Source: an uncultured Sutterella sp. (GTDB lineage Bacteria; Pseudomonadota; Gammaproteobacteria; Burkholderiales; Burkholderiaceae_F). From it: a stretch of 64,000 bases of DNA. The stretch's first letter is position 1; each line of letters opens with the position of its first letter. The notes below the pieces were generated by a model. It did not search any database and was not told where the DNA came from. It saw nothing but the letters and a program-made list of their open reading frames with translations. Of the stretch, positions 17,255 through 25,750 are shown piece by piece. The translations under genes and the position numbers were made by a program. The stretch lies in NCBI GenBank assembly GCA_905194315.1, contig CAJJRX010000008.1:11749-75748 (forward strand). Reading direction: 5' to 3'.

Positions 17255-19009
17255 TCATGCCTGCGGCGGCAGGAAGGTGAGCTCGGCCACGCCGACAAAG
17301 CGCACATAGTGCTCAAAGCCGCGCAGATAGCTGTCGTACTTCACCCCCGGCTCGGCAAAGGACCGCACGTCACCGGCGCGGAACGTGAAGACCATATCCG
17401 GCAGTCCGTCCCCGTCAGCATCGCTCACGCGGTGTCCGACAGGTTTTGCCGGCGCCTGCATGGAGGGCTTGGAGCCGGTGAAGCCCAGACTCCAGAGCAC
17501 GCTTGCGGGATCAATCGCCGTCGCGTCAAATCCCGGGCGGCTCAGCACGGCGATTTCCACGGTTTCGGCATCGGCGGCCACCTTCGGTTTGACCATGATC
17601 TGGGTGCGGTTGATGCCTTTGAGAAGCTTGCGGCTGGCGCGATCAGCCGTGGCGACCATGCCGAGCATCGCCTCGGCGAGCGTCTCGCGCGCCTCATCGT
17701 CGCTCACCTGTGCGAGGCTTGCCTCAAGCTCGTCGACAATGCTGCGGAACTGCGCCTCAAGCGTCTGCTGCACGCCGTAGACGCCGGCAAGCAGACCGCG
17801 GTTGAAATTCACGAGTTCCGAGATCACGGCCCAGGACCAGTACGCGCGGGTGTAGTCAAGGGAAATCAGCTCAGGGCGCATGGCAAACTGCACCTCGCGG
17901 GCCGTCTCGAGTGTGGTCCACTGGTAGCCGGGGGGAATCACCCCGGTGAGCGGGAACCAGGGCACATACACGCCCGTGTCCTGCGGACCGGTCGTGCGCC
18001 AGAGCACGCTTCGCATCGGCGTCGACTTGAAGGCCATCACATAGCTCTCGCGGGTGTGCGAGCGGGAAATATCGCGTGCGCTCACATGAAACGCGTCCGC
18101 CTTGCCGTCGCCGCGCAGTGCATAGGTCTCGGGATTGGTGAGCCGCAGCACCGCCTTGACCTCCTCCACACCCATGGGCGCTTTGGGTGAGAGCAGCTCC
18201 GGATAGTGCAGATCATCGGTGTACTCCACGCCGGTGATCTCACGCCAGCCGATACGCATACGGTCCGCGCGCATGGGATCGGTACGGTTCTCATCGCTCT
18301 GATAGGCCCGCGCAAAGTCAAAGTCGGAATAGTCGCCGGGGTTAGCCGGGCTGTAGCGGCCCGTGGCAATCGCATAGCTCACGAGATCGGGCGAGGCGAT
18401 GACATGTTCAGGATCGGCAAGGTCAACCGAGCGGATGGCAAGGGCGTTCGAGATGAGCATCACCTGATCGTCAGGAATACGTTTGGCCACAAAGTGCCGG
18501 CCCTTGACGCAGTTGAGCATCCAGGCTTCGTTCTGATCGGCAATGGTGTAGTTGCGCGCCTCGCCCCAGTAACCGTACTCGGTGAGAAGCGCCACGGCAA
18601 TCTCCACCCCTTCACGCGCCGAACGGGCACGCTCAGCGACCGCACGGCGAAGCAGAAAACCGATACCGCCCTCTTTCAGACCGAGCGCCTCATCGCTCAT
18701 CTCCCCGGTAAACGACGTGCCGCCCCCGTTGGAGAGAATCAGCACGCCGGCCTCGTTGAAAAAGCCCTGATCAAAAGAGGAGCCCGGCGCGGGCTGCAGC
18801 ATGTTGGACCAGTAGTGCGCAAGGGTTTCGGGGACCTGCGCAATCGCTGCGCGGCCGGGTTCCCCCTGCATGCGCTCACCTGGCGCATGCTGGGCGGCAG
18901 GCACAAAAAACTGCTGATGCAGGGTTCTGCCGCCCATATCCTCGTTATGACCGACAATCACCCGGCCTGTCTTTGAGACATTCTTCCCGACAATAACGGT
19001 GGTGCACAT
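17255..19009 (-). CDS. C69 family dipeptidase (PepD/PepDA type)
   Basis: 584 residues from the ATG at 19009, chosen because AGGGAG lies 5-8 bases upstream and the protein then begins MCTTVIVGKNVSKTGRV. C2 is the expected N-terminal nucleophile of this Ntn-hydrolase family, followed by the conserved GHNEDMG. Other family blocks include EAWMLNCVKGRHFVAKR and IGFLLRRAVAERARSAREG. Most relatives are broad-specificity cytoplasmic dipeptidases. It has its own terminator and lies next to the peptide importer on the same strand, so it probably completes breakdown of imported peptides. Confidence 0.9.
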   Translation of the reverse strand: MCTTVIVGKNVSKTGRVIVGHNEDMGGRTLHQQFFVPAAQHAPGERMQGEPGRAAIAQVPETLAHYWSNMLQPAPGSSFDQGFFNEAGVLILSNGGGTSFTGEMSDEALGLKEGGIGFLLRRAVAERARSAREGVEIAVALLTEYGYWGEARNYTIADQNEAWMLNCVKGRHFVAKRIPDDQVMLISNALAIRSVDLADPEHVIASPDLVSYAIATGRYSPANPGDYSDFDFARAYQSDENRTDPMRADRMRIGWREITGVEYTDDLHYPELLSPKAPMGVEEVKAVLRLTNPETYALRGDGKADAFHVSARDISRSHTRESYVMAFKSTPMRSVLWRTTGPQDTGVYVPWFPLTGVIPPGYQWTTLETAREVQFAMRPELISLDYTRAYWSWAVISELVNFNRGLLAGVYGVQQTLEAQFRSIVDELEASLAQVSDDEARETLAEAMLGMVATADRASRKLLKGINRTQIMVKPKVAADAETVEIAVLSRPGFDATAIDPASVLWSLGFTGSKPSMQAPAKPVGHRVSDADGDGLPDMVFTFRAGDVRSFAEPGVKYDSYLRGFEHYVRFVGVAELTFLPPQA

Positions 19010-19175
19010 TTTTCTCCCTCTCCTTGCACGAAACTGATTCGGGCGGGCGCGCCATGCGGTGTGCCCGGACAATTGAATCCATCATACGAAAATTTTCTGC
19101 CGTCCTTCCACCTGACGGACGGACTTTGTTCGGAAAGGTGTGAAAACCGGCCGCGGGCGGCAGGCGCCGCCCGTC

Positions 19176-20174
19176 TCAGGCGTCGGTTTCCCGGTTCTCA
19201 ATGCTGACCGGGCGCGGTTTGACGCGGACTTTCGCCGAGGGATTGATGCCTTTAAAGAGCACCTTGCCCGGGCGTGCGGGCACGATGCCCACCCGGGTGG
19301 AGAGGTAGCAGATAAGCGACCCGGCCACAAGAATCATCACGCCCTTCCAGAACCCGAAGGTGAGCTCGGCACCGATCCAGACCGTACCGAAGAGGCAGGA
19401 GAGCACCGGCGTGAAGTAGCTCGTGATCGCCAGCAGCGTCATATTGCCTTTCATCATGCCGTAGGTCCAGCAGCTGTAGCCCGCACCCGTGGCAAAGGCA
19501 CCCATGACGATACCGATCCAGCCGTAGCCGTGCGGGTGTTCAACAGGCGGGGTGCCGAGCCCCAGGAACCACACCGCATAAAAGATGATCATGTCGCCGA
19601 AGAAAATCAGCACCACCGGATTCTGCCCGTTTGAGAGCGCACGGGTAATCGAGCTGTAGCCCGACCACGTGATCGCGCCCAGGAGCGCGAGGCCGTAACT
19701 CATCGGATTTTCGAGAATATGCGCGTAGAGCACGTTCACATCGAAGCCCCGGTCTCCCGCGAGCACCGTCACCACCCCCATCAGACAGAGCGCAATGCCG
19801 ATGACAATCCACCAGCGGGCACGCTGCCCGTTGAAGATAATCCCGAGCACGATGGTGATGCAGGGCCAGAGGTAGTTCACCATGCCGACTTCCATGGTCT
19901 GGTGTCCGCCCTGCGAGAGGGCGAGCGAGAAGACAAAGCACATCGCGGAGATGTTCGCAAGCCCCACCCCGAAGACCAGATACTTCCAGTTGAAGCGTCT
20001 GAGCTGAGGGCGTCCGACAGTGAAAAGCAGCCCGAAAAAGGCGAGTGTATAGAGTGCAGCAAAGCCGCCGGCAATACCGTAATTCTCGGCAATGCCTCTG
20101 GTGATGCCGACGCTCATTCCCCAGAGCATGGGGGCCATCATCCCGATGGCGGTAGCGCGTGCGACGTTATCCAT
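19176..20174 (-). CDS. DMT-family transporter, YddG-like amino acid exporter
   Basis: 332 residues with ten predicted membrane helices, made of two EamA repeats. The segment EVGMVNYLWPCITIVLG (about residues 97-113) is characteristic of the YddG subgroup, which exports aromatic and other amino acids. The C-terminus is cytoplasmic and basic. It stands alone between short intergenic regions. Export of surplus amino acids from peptide breakdown would fit the neighbourhood, but this is inference. Confidence 0.82.
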   Translation of the reverse strand: MDNVARATAIGMMAPMLWGMSVGITRGIAENYGIAGGFAALYTLAFFGLLFTVGRPQLRRFNWKYLVFGVGLANISAMCFVFSLALSQGGHQTMEVGMVNYLWPCITIVLGIIFNGQRARWWIVIGIALCLMGVVTVLAGDRGFDVNVLYAHILENPMSYGLALLGAITWSGYSSITRALSNGQNPVVLIFFGDMIIFYAVWFLGLGTPPVEHPHGYGWIGIVMGAFATGAGYSCWTYGMMKGNMTLLAITSYFTPVLSCLFGTVWIGAELTFGFWKGVMILVAGSLICYLSTRVGIVPARPGKVLFKGINPSAKVRVKPRPVSIENRETDA

Positions 20175-20507
20175 TTTGTGTGTCTGAAACCGGAAACCGG
20201 CCGGCGGTTTCCTGACGGTCTTTCTCCCGGCAAAAGTACTCTGTCTGCGGCCGTCACACGCGCAGGCGCGCGGTTTTCTGCGACGGCGAGAGAATCTTAG
20301 TGAAAGCGACCGTGAAAAGCGCGGTTTGTCGCCCGAAAAAGAAGAGAGACTTTCAATCTAGGTCAAGAAACCCGCAGATAACGGCGAAAAGGAAGGAAAA
20401 AAGCGGATTGAAGGACGCCACAAAACAAAACGGTGCGCCTGCGGCAGGATTTCAACAAGGCGGAAATCCCGCGCAGTGAGCGCACCGGAAAATAAGAGAG
20501 AAGCTCT
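20175..20507 (-). other. Intergenic region with yddG promoter and upstream gene terminator
   Basis: 333 bases with no gene. CGGTGCGC (20431-20438) pairs with GCGCACCG (20480-20487). The AAAACAAAA stretch at 20422-20430 gives a T-rich tail on the minus strand, so this is the terminator of the membrane protein gene at 20508. TCAATCTAGGTCAA at 20353-20366 resembles an FNR site in 7 of 10 positions, too weak to claim. Confidence 0.6.
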
Positions 20508-21074
20508 CTAAGCCCGCTCGGGCAGCGTCGCGGCACGGGCAAGCCCGTAAGTGAGCGCCGCACGGTCGGCAAAGACAAGGTAGAGCGTCACGACCACCAT
20601 GGCGAGCACATACGCGCTCGGCTCACCGGTGAGTGTGAGCGGAATGTTGAGAAACTCTGCGCGCAGGAAGGCGCTTGCCGGACCGCCGAGCCAGCCGAGC
20701 ACCACCGCCGCGTAAAGCGCACGGGGCGTGCGTCCGAGCGTGAGCATAAACGAGGCGATCGTGAGCAGCACTGCGCTCACCAGATCCGGAATCAGAGTCT
20801 GCACCGCCGCAGCCCAGTACTGCGCATCGAGCATAATCACGCGGGCGACTTCGGCGGCCTCGCGGCCGAGGCGAAACAGCGGCGTAATGGCCGTGAGCCA
20901 CATAAAGAGCACCACAAAGAGCAGCACACCGCTCACGCCGCTCGCATAACCGGGTTTCTCAAGCGCAGGCGGCACGGCCCGGGCAATACGCGAAACCGCC
21001 CAGAGAATCACCGCGGCAAGCGCTGCGGCAAGCAGCACCACGACGCTGATCTGCATCCAGGAAAACTGAACCAT
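20508..21074 (-). CDS. Integral membrane protein, possibly DUF2569-like
   Basis: 188 residues with four predicted membrane helices (about residues 7-28, 47-66, 93-115 and 155-170). The spacing of the helices and the final aromatic/Arg segment (VTLYLVFADRAALTYG) are reminiscent of DUF2569 proteins, but the match is weak and by eye only. It lies between the yddG-like gene and cadR on the same strand, 43 bases from the cadR stop. No functional residues can be named. Confidence 0.6.
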   Translation of the reverse strand: MVQFSWMQISVVVLLAAALAAVILWAVSRIARAVPPALEKPGYASGVSGVLLFVVLFMWLTAITPLFRLGREAAEVARVIMLDAQYWAAAVQTLIPDLVSAVLLTIASFMLTLGRTPRALYAAVVLGWLGGPASAFLRAEFLNIPLTLTGEPSAYVLAMVVVTLYLVFADRAALTYGLARAATLPERA

Positions 21075-21117
21075 AACTGTCCTTCTGAGTGTCGGGGGAA
21101 ATCAAAAACAGGCCTAA

Positions 21118-21582
21118 TTATGCCTTATGTGTTCCCGGTTTGTGCTCGTGCGGGCAGCGGCACACCTCGCCGCACTGCTCGCAGGGTGCGTGCCGCAGCG
21201 CGTCAAGCAGCGGACAGAACTCCCCCCGGGCATGTCCGCCGCGGCAGATATGCGAGAGTTCGTTGAGGCTTTTTCTCAGCTGTGTGAGCTCATGGATCTG
21301 CTCTTCGACCGTCACCAGATGCGACTGAATCAGGCGGTGTGCCTCATTGGCGCATTCAGCACTCGGATCATTCACACTCGCGAGCAGCAGCCGGATATCC
21401 TCCAGGCCGAGCCCGAGCGCACGGCAGCGCCGGATGAATTCAAGCTGCCGGATATGCATCTCACCGTACTCGCGGAAATTGTTCGCGAGGCGCACGGGCG
21501 GCGTCAGCAGCCCGATTTTCTCGTAGTACCGGATCGTCTCCGCTGTGACGCCGGTATGTTTTGCCAGTTCACCGGGTTTCAT
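21118..21582 (-). CDS. cadR: MerR-family metal sensor, CadR/PbrR type
   Basis: 154 residues. The N-terminal winged helix (MKPGELAKHTGVTAETIRYY) is standard for MerR proteins, followed by a dimerisation helix and a metal site. C77 (SAECANE), C113 (HICRGG) and C123 match the cysteine pattern of Cd/Pb sensors, and a Cys/His-rich tail (CEQCGEVCRCPHEH, about 134-147) adds further possible ligands. It is divergent from the ATPase gene cadA across a promoter with MerR architecture. The sensor should untwist that promoter when metal binds. Confidence 0.93.
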   Translation of the reverse strand: MKPGELAKHTGVTAETIRYYEKIGLLTPPVRLANNFREYGEMHIRQLEFIRRCRALGLGLEDIRLLLASVNDPSAECANEAHRLIQSHLVTVEEQIHELTQLRKSLNELSHICRGGHARGEFCPLLDALRHAPCEQCGEVCRCPHEHKPGTHKA

Positions 21583-21606
21583 AAAAAACCTCCAGAAATC
21601 TCTTTG

Positions 21607-21623
21607 GAAGTGATTCTCACTTC
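21607..21623. promoter_or_regulatory. Perfect inverted repeat, possible metal-responsive operator
   Basis: GAAGTGA-TTC-TCACTTC is a perfect 7-3-7 dyad lying 25 bases from the cadR start, on the cadR side of the cadA promoter. Its core TGATTCTCACTT is identical over 12 bases to part of the Fur-type box at 45737-45748. It could autoregulate cadR or bind a second regulator. Confidence 0.5.
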
Positions 21624-21650
21624 AGGTGAAAATTATTTTAGCGAAATGTC

Positions 21651-21681
21651 TTGACCTTGTAGTTACTTCAAGGTGTTTAAT
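21651..21681 (+). promoter_or_regulatory. MerR-type promoter of cadA
   Basis: TTGACC (21651-21656) and TTTAAT (21676-21681) are separated by 19 bases. This is the overlong spacer typical of MerR-controlled promoters. The dyad ACCTTGTAGTTACTTCAAGGT (21654-21674) fills the spacer, with perfect ACCTTG/CAAGGT arms. CadR is the obvious ligand. Confidence 0.88.
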
Positions 21682-21761
21682 AAAAACAATTATCAGTACC
21701 GTGCCCCGTCACCCCCGCTTTACCCGACGATCCGGGCACTTTTGAACAGGACAGAAAAACT

Positions 21762-24299
21762 ATGTCTTCACGCAAGGCTTTCCGATTCAGTGATGCCGAC
21801 CGGGAGCGACTTCTCGCGCTCTCGGAGGTCTGGCACGCGCACAAGGCGCAGCTCAATGAAGGCGCCGGTCTGCTCATCGTCCCCGGGGAGGCGACCGGTG
21901 ACATCGAGTCGGTGTTCTCCAAAAACAGTCTCACCCTCACCGAGGTGCCGGTCGCTCCCGTCACGCTCTCGATTCCGGAGATGGACTGTCCGGTCGAGGA
22001 AGGTGATATCCGCCGCGAGCTCGACAAACGCGCCATCCGCGATGTGAACCTCAATGTGGTGACCCGCACGGCCACTTTCTCTGGCGACCGGGCCTTTGAG
22101 GAGCGCGTCATCAGTGCCGTGGCAGCCGCAGGTTACGAGGCGGTGCGAAGCGCGGGGGCAGTGACGCGTCACACGCTCGCCATTCCTGAAATGGACTGCC
22201 CGGTCGAAGAGGCCGATATCCGCCGCGAACTCGACAAACGCGGCATCGAGGGGGTGGAACTCAATGTGATGTCGCGCTCGGCCGTGTTTCAGGGCGACGA
22301 GGCTAAACGCGATGCGGTCATCGCCGCGGTTGAAGCCGCCGGCTACAGCGCACAGGTGATCACAAAGCGCACCGCCGAGGTGGCGGATGTGGAGGTGCCC
22401 TACTGGCGCTACGGCATTGCGCTCGCGGTTGCGCTTGCCGCCGAGGCCTTTGACCTGATCGGCGAGTACGGCGGCATCTCCCTGCCCTGGTCTGCCGGCA
22501 TGACGGGTTATCTCTCGCTCGGTCTTGCGCTTGTGGCGATTGTCATGGCCGGTTTCGGCACCCTGCGCGAGGGACTCAGAAACCTGCTGCACTTTGAATT
22601 CAATATGGCCACACTCATGGCCGTGGCCGTCACCGGTGCGGTACTGATCGGGGCCTGGCCGGAGGCGGCCATGGTGATGGTGCTCTTTGAGATCTCGGAG
22701 ACGATCGAGGATCTGTGCATGACAAAGGCACGCCGCTCGATCCGCGATCTGATGAGCTTCACCCCTGCCACCGTACAGCTTGTCACGCTCTCGGGAACCG
22801 AAACCGTGCCGGTGGGCGAAGTGGCGCCGGGCGCCGTGATTCGTGTCTCGCCGGGCGAGCGGTTTCCGCTTGACGGCAAAATTCTCATCGGCTCGACGAC
22901 CGCCGACCAGGCCAACGTGACGGGCGAAAGTCTGCCCGTGGACAAAACGGCGGGCGACAACGTCTGGAGCGGCACCGTCAATCTGACGGGGACGGTCGAC
23001 GTGACCGTGACCGCCGCCGAGGCCGATTCGCTCACCGCCCGCATTATCGAGGCGGTGGAAAACGCGCAGGCGAGCAAATCCCCCGTGCAGCGCTTCGTGG
23101 ATAAATTCGCCGCGGTCTACACACCGATCGTCTTTATCCTCGCCATTGCCGTCGCGGTGATTCCGCCGCTCATTTTCGGCGACTTCATGGGCTGGCTCTA
23201 CAAGGCCTTCGCCCTGATGGTGATCGCCTGCCCGTGTGCCCTCGTGATCTCCACCCCGGTGACGATTGTCTCCGCGCTCGGCACGGCCACGCGCTGCGGC
23301 CTTCTCATCAAAGGGGGACTGTACCTCGAACAGGCGCGTCACCTGCGCTTTGTCGCACTGGACAAGACGGGCACCCTCACCCGCGGGGAACCCCGTGTCG
23401 AAGAGGCGCAGACGCTCGCGAAGGTCGACTTTGACAAGGCACTCTCCATGGCCGCCTCGCTTGCCCGCATGAACAAGCACCCGCTCTCGGAGGCGATTGT
23501 CCGCTTTGCCGCTGAGCACCACACAAAAACCCATGATGTGGCGGACTTCACGGCCCTTGCGGGGAGCGGCGTCACAGGGCGCATTCACAATGCGCAGTAC
23601 TCGCTCCTGAAACCCTCGGCGACCGGCGACGCTGACGTCATCGCACAGGCCGAAGCGTTCCAGCGCCAGGGGATGAGTTCGGTGGTGCTCACCGATATTC
23701 TCGGCGCACAAATGATCTTTGCCTTTGCCGACGAAATGAAGCCCGGGGTCGATGCCGACATCCGTCAGATCCGCGCGGCGGGGATTGAACCGGTGCTTCT
23801 CACCGGGGACAATCTGCAGGCGGCCGAGCATCTCGCCGCCAGTGTGGGCATCACGGATGTGCGCGCCAATCTGCTGCCCGCGGATAAACTCTCCGCCATT
23901 GAAGCGCTGCAGAAAAAAGGCGTCACGGCCATGGTCGGTGACGGCATCAACGACGCCCCTGCCCTTGCCGCCTCCGATATCGGCATCGCCATGGGGATCC
24001 GCGGCACCGACAGTGCCATTGAGGCTGCGCATGTGGCCGTGATGGACGACAACATCGGTTCGATCGCCACCCTCGTGCGACTCTCGCGCATCACGCACAG
24101 CGTGCTCGTGCAGAATATCGCCTTTGCGATTGCGGTCAAACTCGTCTTCATGGCGCTCGCCCTCGCCGGTATGGCCACAATGTGGATGGCCGTCTTTGCC
24201 GATACGGGCACGTGCCTGATCGTGGTTGCCAACGGGATGCGCATGCTCCGGATGAAGCCGCGCCTTGAGCGCATGGCCGCTCAGGCGGCCGCGCACTGA
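21762..24299 (+). CDS. cadA: Cd/Pb/Zn-exporting P1B-type ATPase
   Basis: 845 residues. After a 65-residue leader come two tandem metal-binding domains, each with MDCPVEE (near residues 72 and 145). In both, Glu replaces the second Cys of the usual GMDCxxC, a variant seen in some Cd/Zn ATPases. The membrane site CPC is at 490-492, followed by DKTGTLT, the HP motif (NKHPLSEA) and GDGINDAPALA. The fusion of CPC and the divergent CadR sensor supports export of Cd, Pb or Zn rather than Cu. The terminator at 24321 closes the unit. Confidence 0.93.
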   Translation: MSSRKAFRFSDADRERLLALSEVWHAHKAQLNEGAGLLIVPGEATGDIESVFSKNSLTLTEVPVAPVTLSIPEMDCPVEEGDIRRELDKRAIRDVNLNVVTRTATFSGDRAFEERVISAVAAAGYEAVRSAGAVTRHTLAIPEMDCPVEEADIRRELDKRGIEGVELNVMSRSAVFQGDEAKRDAVIAAVEAAGYSAQVITKRTAEVADVEVPYWRYGIALAVALAAEAFDLIGEYGGISLPWSAGMTGYLSLGLALVAIVMAGFGTLREGLRNLLHFEFNMATLMAVAVTGAVLIGAWPEAAMVMVLFEISETIEDLCMTKARRSIRDLMSFTPATVQLVTLSGTETVPVGEVAPGAVIRVSPGERFPLDGKILIGSTTADQANVTGESLPVDKTAGDNVWSGTVNLTGTVDVTVTAAEADSLTARIIEAVENAQASKSPVQRFVDKFAAVYTPIVFILAIAVAVIPPLIFGDFMGWLYKAFALMVIACPCALVISTPVTIVSALGTATRCGLLIKGGLYLEQARHLRFVALDKTGTLTRGEPRVEEAQTLAKVDFDKALSMAASLARMNKHPLSEAIVRFAAEHHTKTHDVADFTALAGSGVTGRIHNAQYSLLKPSATGDADVIAQAEAFQRQGMSSVVLTDILGAQMIFAFADEMKPGVDADIRQIRAAGIEPVLLTGDNLQAAEHLAASVGITDVRANLLPADKLSAIEALQKKGVTAMVGDGINDAPALAASDIGIAMGIRGTDSAIEAAHVAVMDDNIGSIATLVRLSRITHSVLVQNIAFAIAVKLVFMALALAGMATMWMAVFADTGTCLIVVANGMRMLRMKPRLERMAAQAAAH

Positions 24300-24320
24300 G
24301 TCTCACTCAGCTGACAGTCT

Positions 24321-24352
24321 GCCGTCCGGCGTTGCGCGCCGGACGGCTTTTT
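24321..24352 (+). terminator. Terminator of cadA
   Basis: GCCGTCCGGCG pairs with CGCCGGACGGC (stem 24321-24347), followed by five or more T. Confidence 0.9.
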
Positions 24353-24453
24353 CGTATCCGGAAAAAACTGACCCACTTGAGAGCGCTTTCGCTACAATCA
24401 ATAGAGAAGGGAGATTTTTCCTCCCGCTCGTGCTGACGTCAAGGAGTGAGACC

Positions 24454-24945
24454 ATGGTAGAAGAACCCAGAAATGGTGACTTTGAAAGCTATATCAGGGC
24501 GATTGAAGCGCAAACGCTGCGCCGCCTTCAGGAAGCGGGGCTCGGCACACTTGACGAGGAAACGCTCACCGGCATGCCGCCGGCAAAGCCCGCACGGGCA
24601 AAACGCGATCCGTTTGCCGGAACAGCCGGAAACAGGAGAGAGCTCAGCCGAGCCGACACGCGTGAAGCGGCCCGCAGTGTGCTCTCACAGCTTGGCTGGG
24701 GAAGCAGCAGCGCGCAGAGCGCGCCGCAAACGCAGACCACCTCCCCCGCCCCGCGCAGAGTGCGTCGCATCAATCCGCGCGGCAGCTCCACCGCCGGACA
24801 GTTTTTCGGCGCCGCCCTGACCGTGTTCGGCACCGTGGCCAGCCTGCTGATGGTGGCAACGGGGGCGGATGCCCGGGACATCTTCCCGATGCCGTTTCTC
24901 ATGATTCCGGTCGGAGTTTTTGTGGCACTCAAGAGTACAAAGTAA
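24454..24945 (+). CDS. Hypothetical protein with two C-terminal membrane helices
   Basis: 163 residues from the ATG at 24454, chosen for its AAGGAG site (24441-24446). The open frame extends upstream but without a start signal. The N-terminal 110 residues are soluble, charged and then Ser/Gln/Thr-rich, and look disordered. The C-terminus has two hydrophobic segments (about 112-133 and 142-158). The family is unknown to me. It is a single-gene unit with its own terminator. Confidence 0.65.
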   Translation: MVEEPRNGDFESYIRAIEAQTLRRLQEAGLGTLDEETLTGMPPAKPARAKRDPFAGTAGNRRELSRADTREAARSVLSQLGWGSSSAQSAPQTQTTSPAPRRVRRINPRGSSTAGQFFGAALTVFGTVASLLMVATGADARDIFPMPFLMIPVGVFVALKSTK

Positions 24946-24970
24946 ACTGCGACGCTTAACTGACAAACAT

Positions 24971-25000
24971 AAGCCGCGGCACGGGCCGCGGCTTGTTTTT
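24971..25000 (+). terminator. Terminator hairpin, probably serving both sides
   Basis: AAGCCGCGGC (24971-24980) pairs with GCCGCGGCTT (24985-24994), followed by GTTTTT. It ends the gene at 24454 and lies just beyond the stop of the convergent gene at 25019. Confidence 0.85.
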
Positions 25001-25018
25001 GTCTGGCGTTACACCCGC

Positions 25019-25747
25019 TCAGAGAAGCGCTGCCACCCAGCGGGCGAGCACACCGCGGCTTTGCGCCTCAAGAAAAAGTCCGTCGCGCATTCTTTCCAGC
25101 CGCAGAAGGCGTGCAAGAAGCAGGCCGGCCGCCTGAGGCGTGAGGTTGTCTCTTCCCTCGGCAAAGAGCCGGTTGACGGTCTCCGGAGTTTCCTCTGCGG
25201 TGACACTCACCGCTTCGAGCGCCTTCCAGAAGTCGAGTGTCTCGCGTGCGTAGGCCACGTAGACAAAGCGACCTTCCGGGTCCGCGGTCCACTCCCCCAC
25301 CGGATGCGTCGTGAGAAAGTCGTAAAACGCGCGGGCCGTCTCGGGTGCGATTCGCACGGCGGGAAGCGCCAGGGAGTGCTTCCCGGAGGCTGCTGCCGCA
25401 GAGGCTGCGGGCTCAGGCGCCGGGTATTTACGCAGGTTTTTCTGAAGTTTTTTCTTCACGATCTCATCGAGATCAAACCCCGCCCGGTCGGCAAAGAGCA
25501 CGGCATAAATGAGCACATCGGCGAGCTCCTCGGCCATGTGTTCACGCTCAGCGGGATTGTCGGTTTTCTCACCCGTCCACTGAAAACACTCGAGCAGCTC
25601 GGCCGCCTCGAGCGTGAGCGAGAGCGAGAGATCCTTCAGGTTGTGAAAGGGTCGCCAGTGACGCGCATCACGAAAGCGCACAATCTCTTCAACAGTCGCT
25701 TCGCTCAGCCGGTTGCGCACGCTCTCAGAGAGGAACTTTTCCGTCAC
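25019..25747 (-). CDS. MazG-like nucleotide pyrophosphohydrolase fused to a DUF6508-like domain
   Basis: 242 residues in two parts. Residues about 15-112 match the MazG-like/dCTPase fold: RFRDARHWRPFHNLKDLSLSLT, EAAELLECFQW and EELADVLIYAV supply the acidic EExxE and ExxD residues that bind Mg. These enzymes hydrolyse non-standard (d)NTPs. After an Ala/Ser-rich linker, residues about 132-242 resemble DUF6508 (GEWTADPEGRFVYVAYARE and the final LLRLERMRDGLFLEAQSRGV). The DUF assignment is from memory of the pattern and is less sure. It begins three bases after the neighbouring gene at 25751, suggesting one operon. Confidence 0.7.
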   Translation of the reverse strand: MTEKFLSESVRNRLSEATVEEIVRFRDARHWRPFHNLKDLSLSLTLEAAELLECFQWTGEKTDNPAEREHMAEELADVLIYAVLFADRAGFDLDEIVKKKLQKNLRKYPAPEPAASAAAASGKHSLALPAVRIAPETARAFYDFLTTHPVGEWTADPEGRFVYVAYARETLDFWKALEAVSVTAEETPETVNRLFAEGRDNLTPQAAGLLLARLLRLERMRDGLFLEAQSRGVLARWVAALL

Positions 25748-25750
25748 CGC

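Noticed and set aside
20353..20366. FNR-like sequence TCAATCTAGGTCAA before the yddG-like gene
   Set aside because: Only 7 of 10 consensus positions match and no promoter is placed correctly around it.
21768..24296. 842-codon minus-strand frame opposite cadA
   Set aside because: Shadow frame; the plus strand encodes an unmistakable P1B ATPase.
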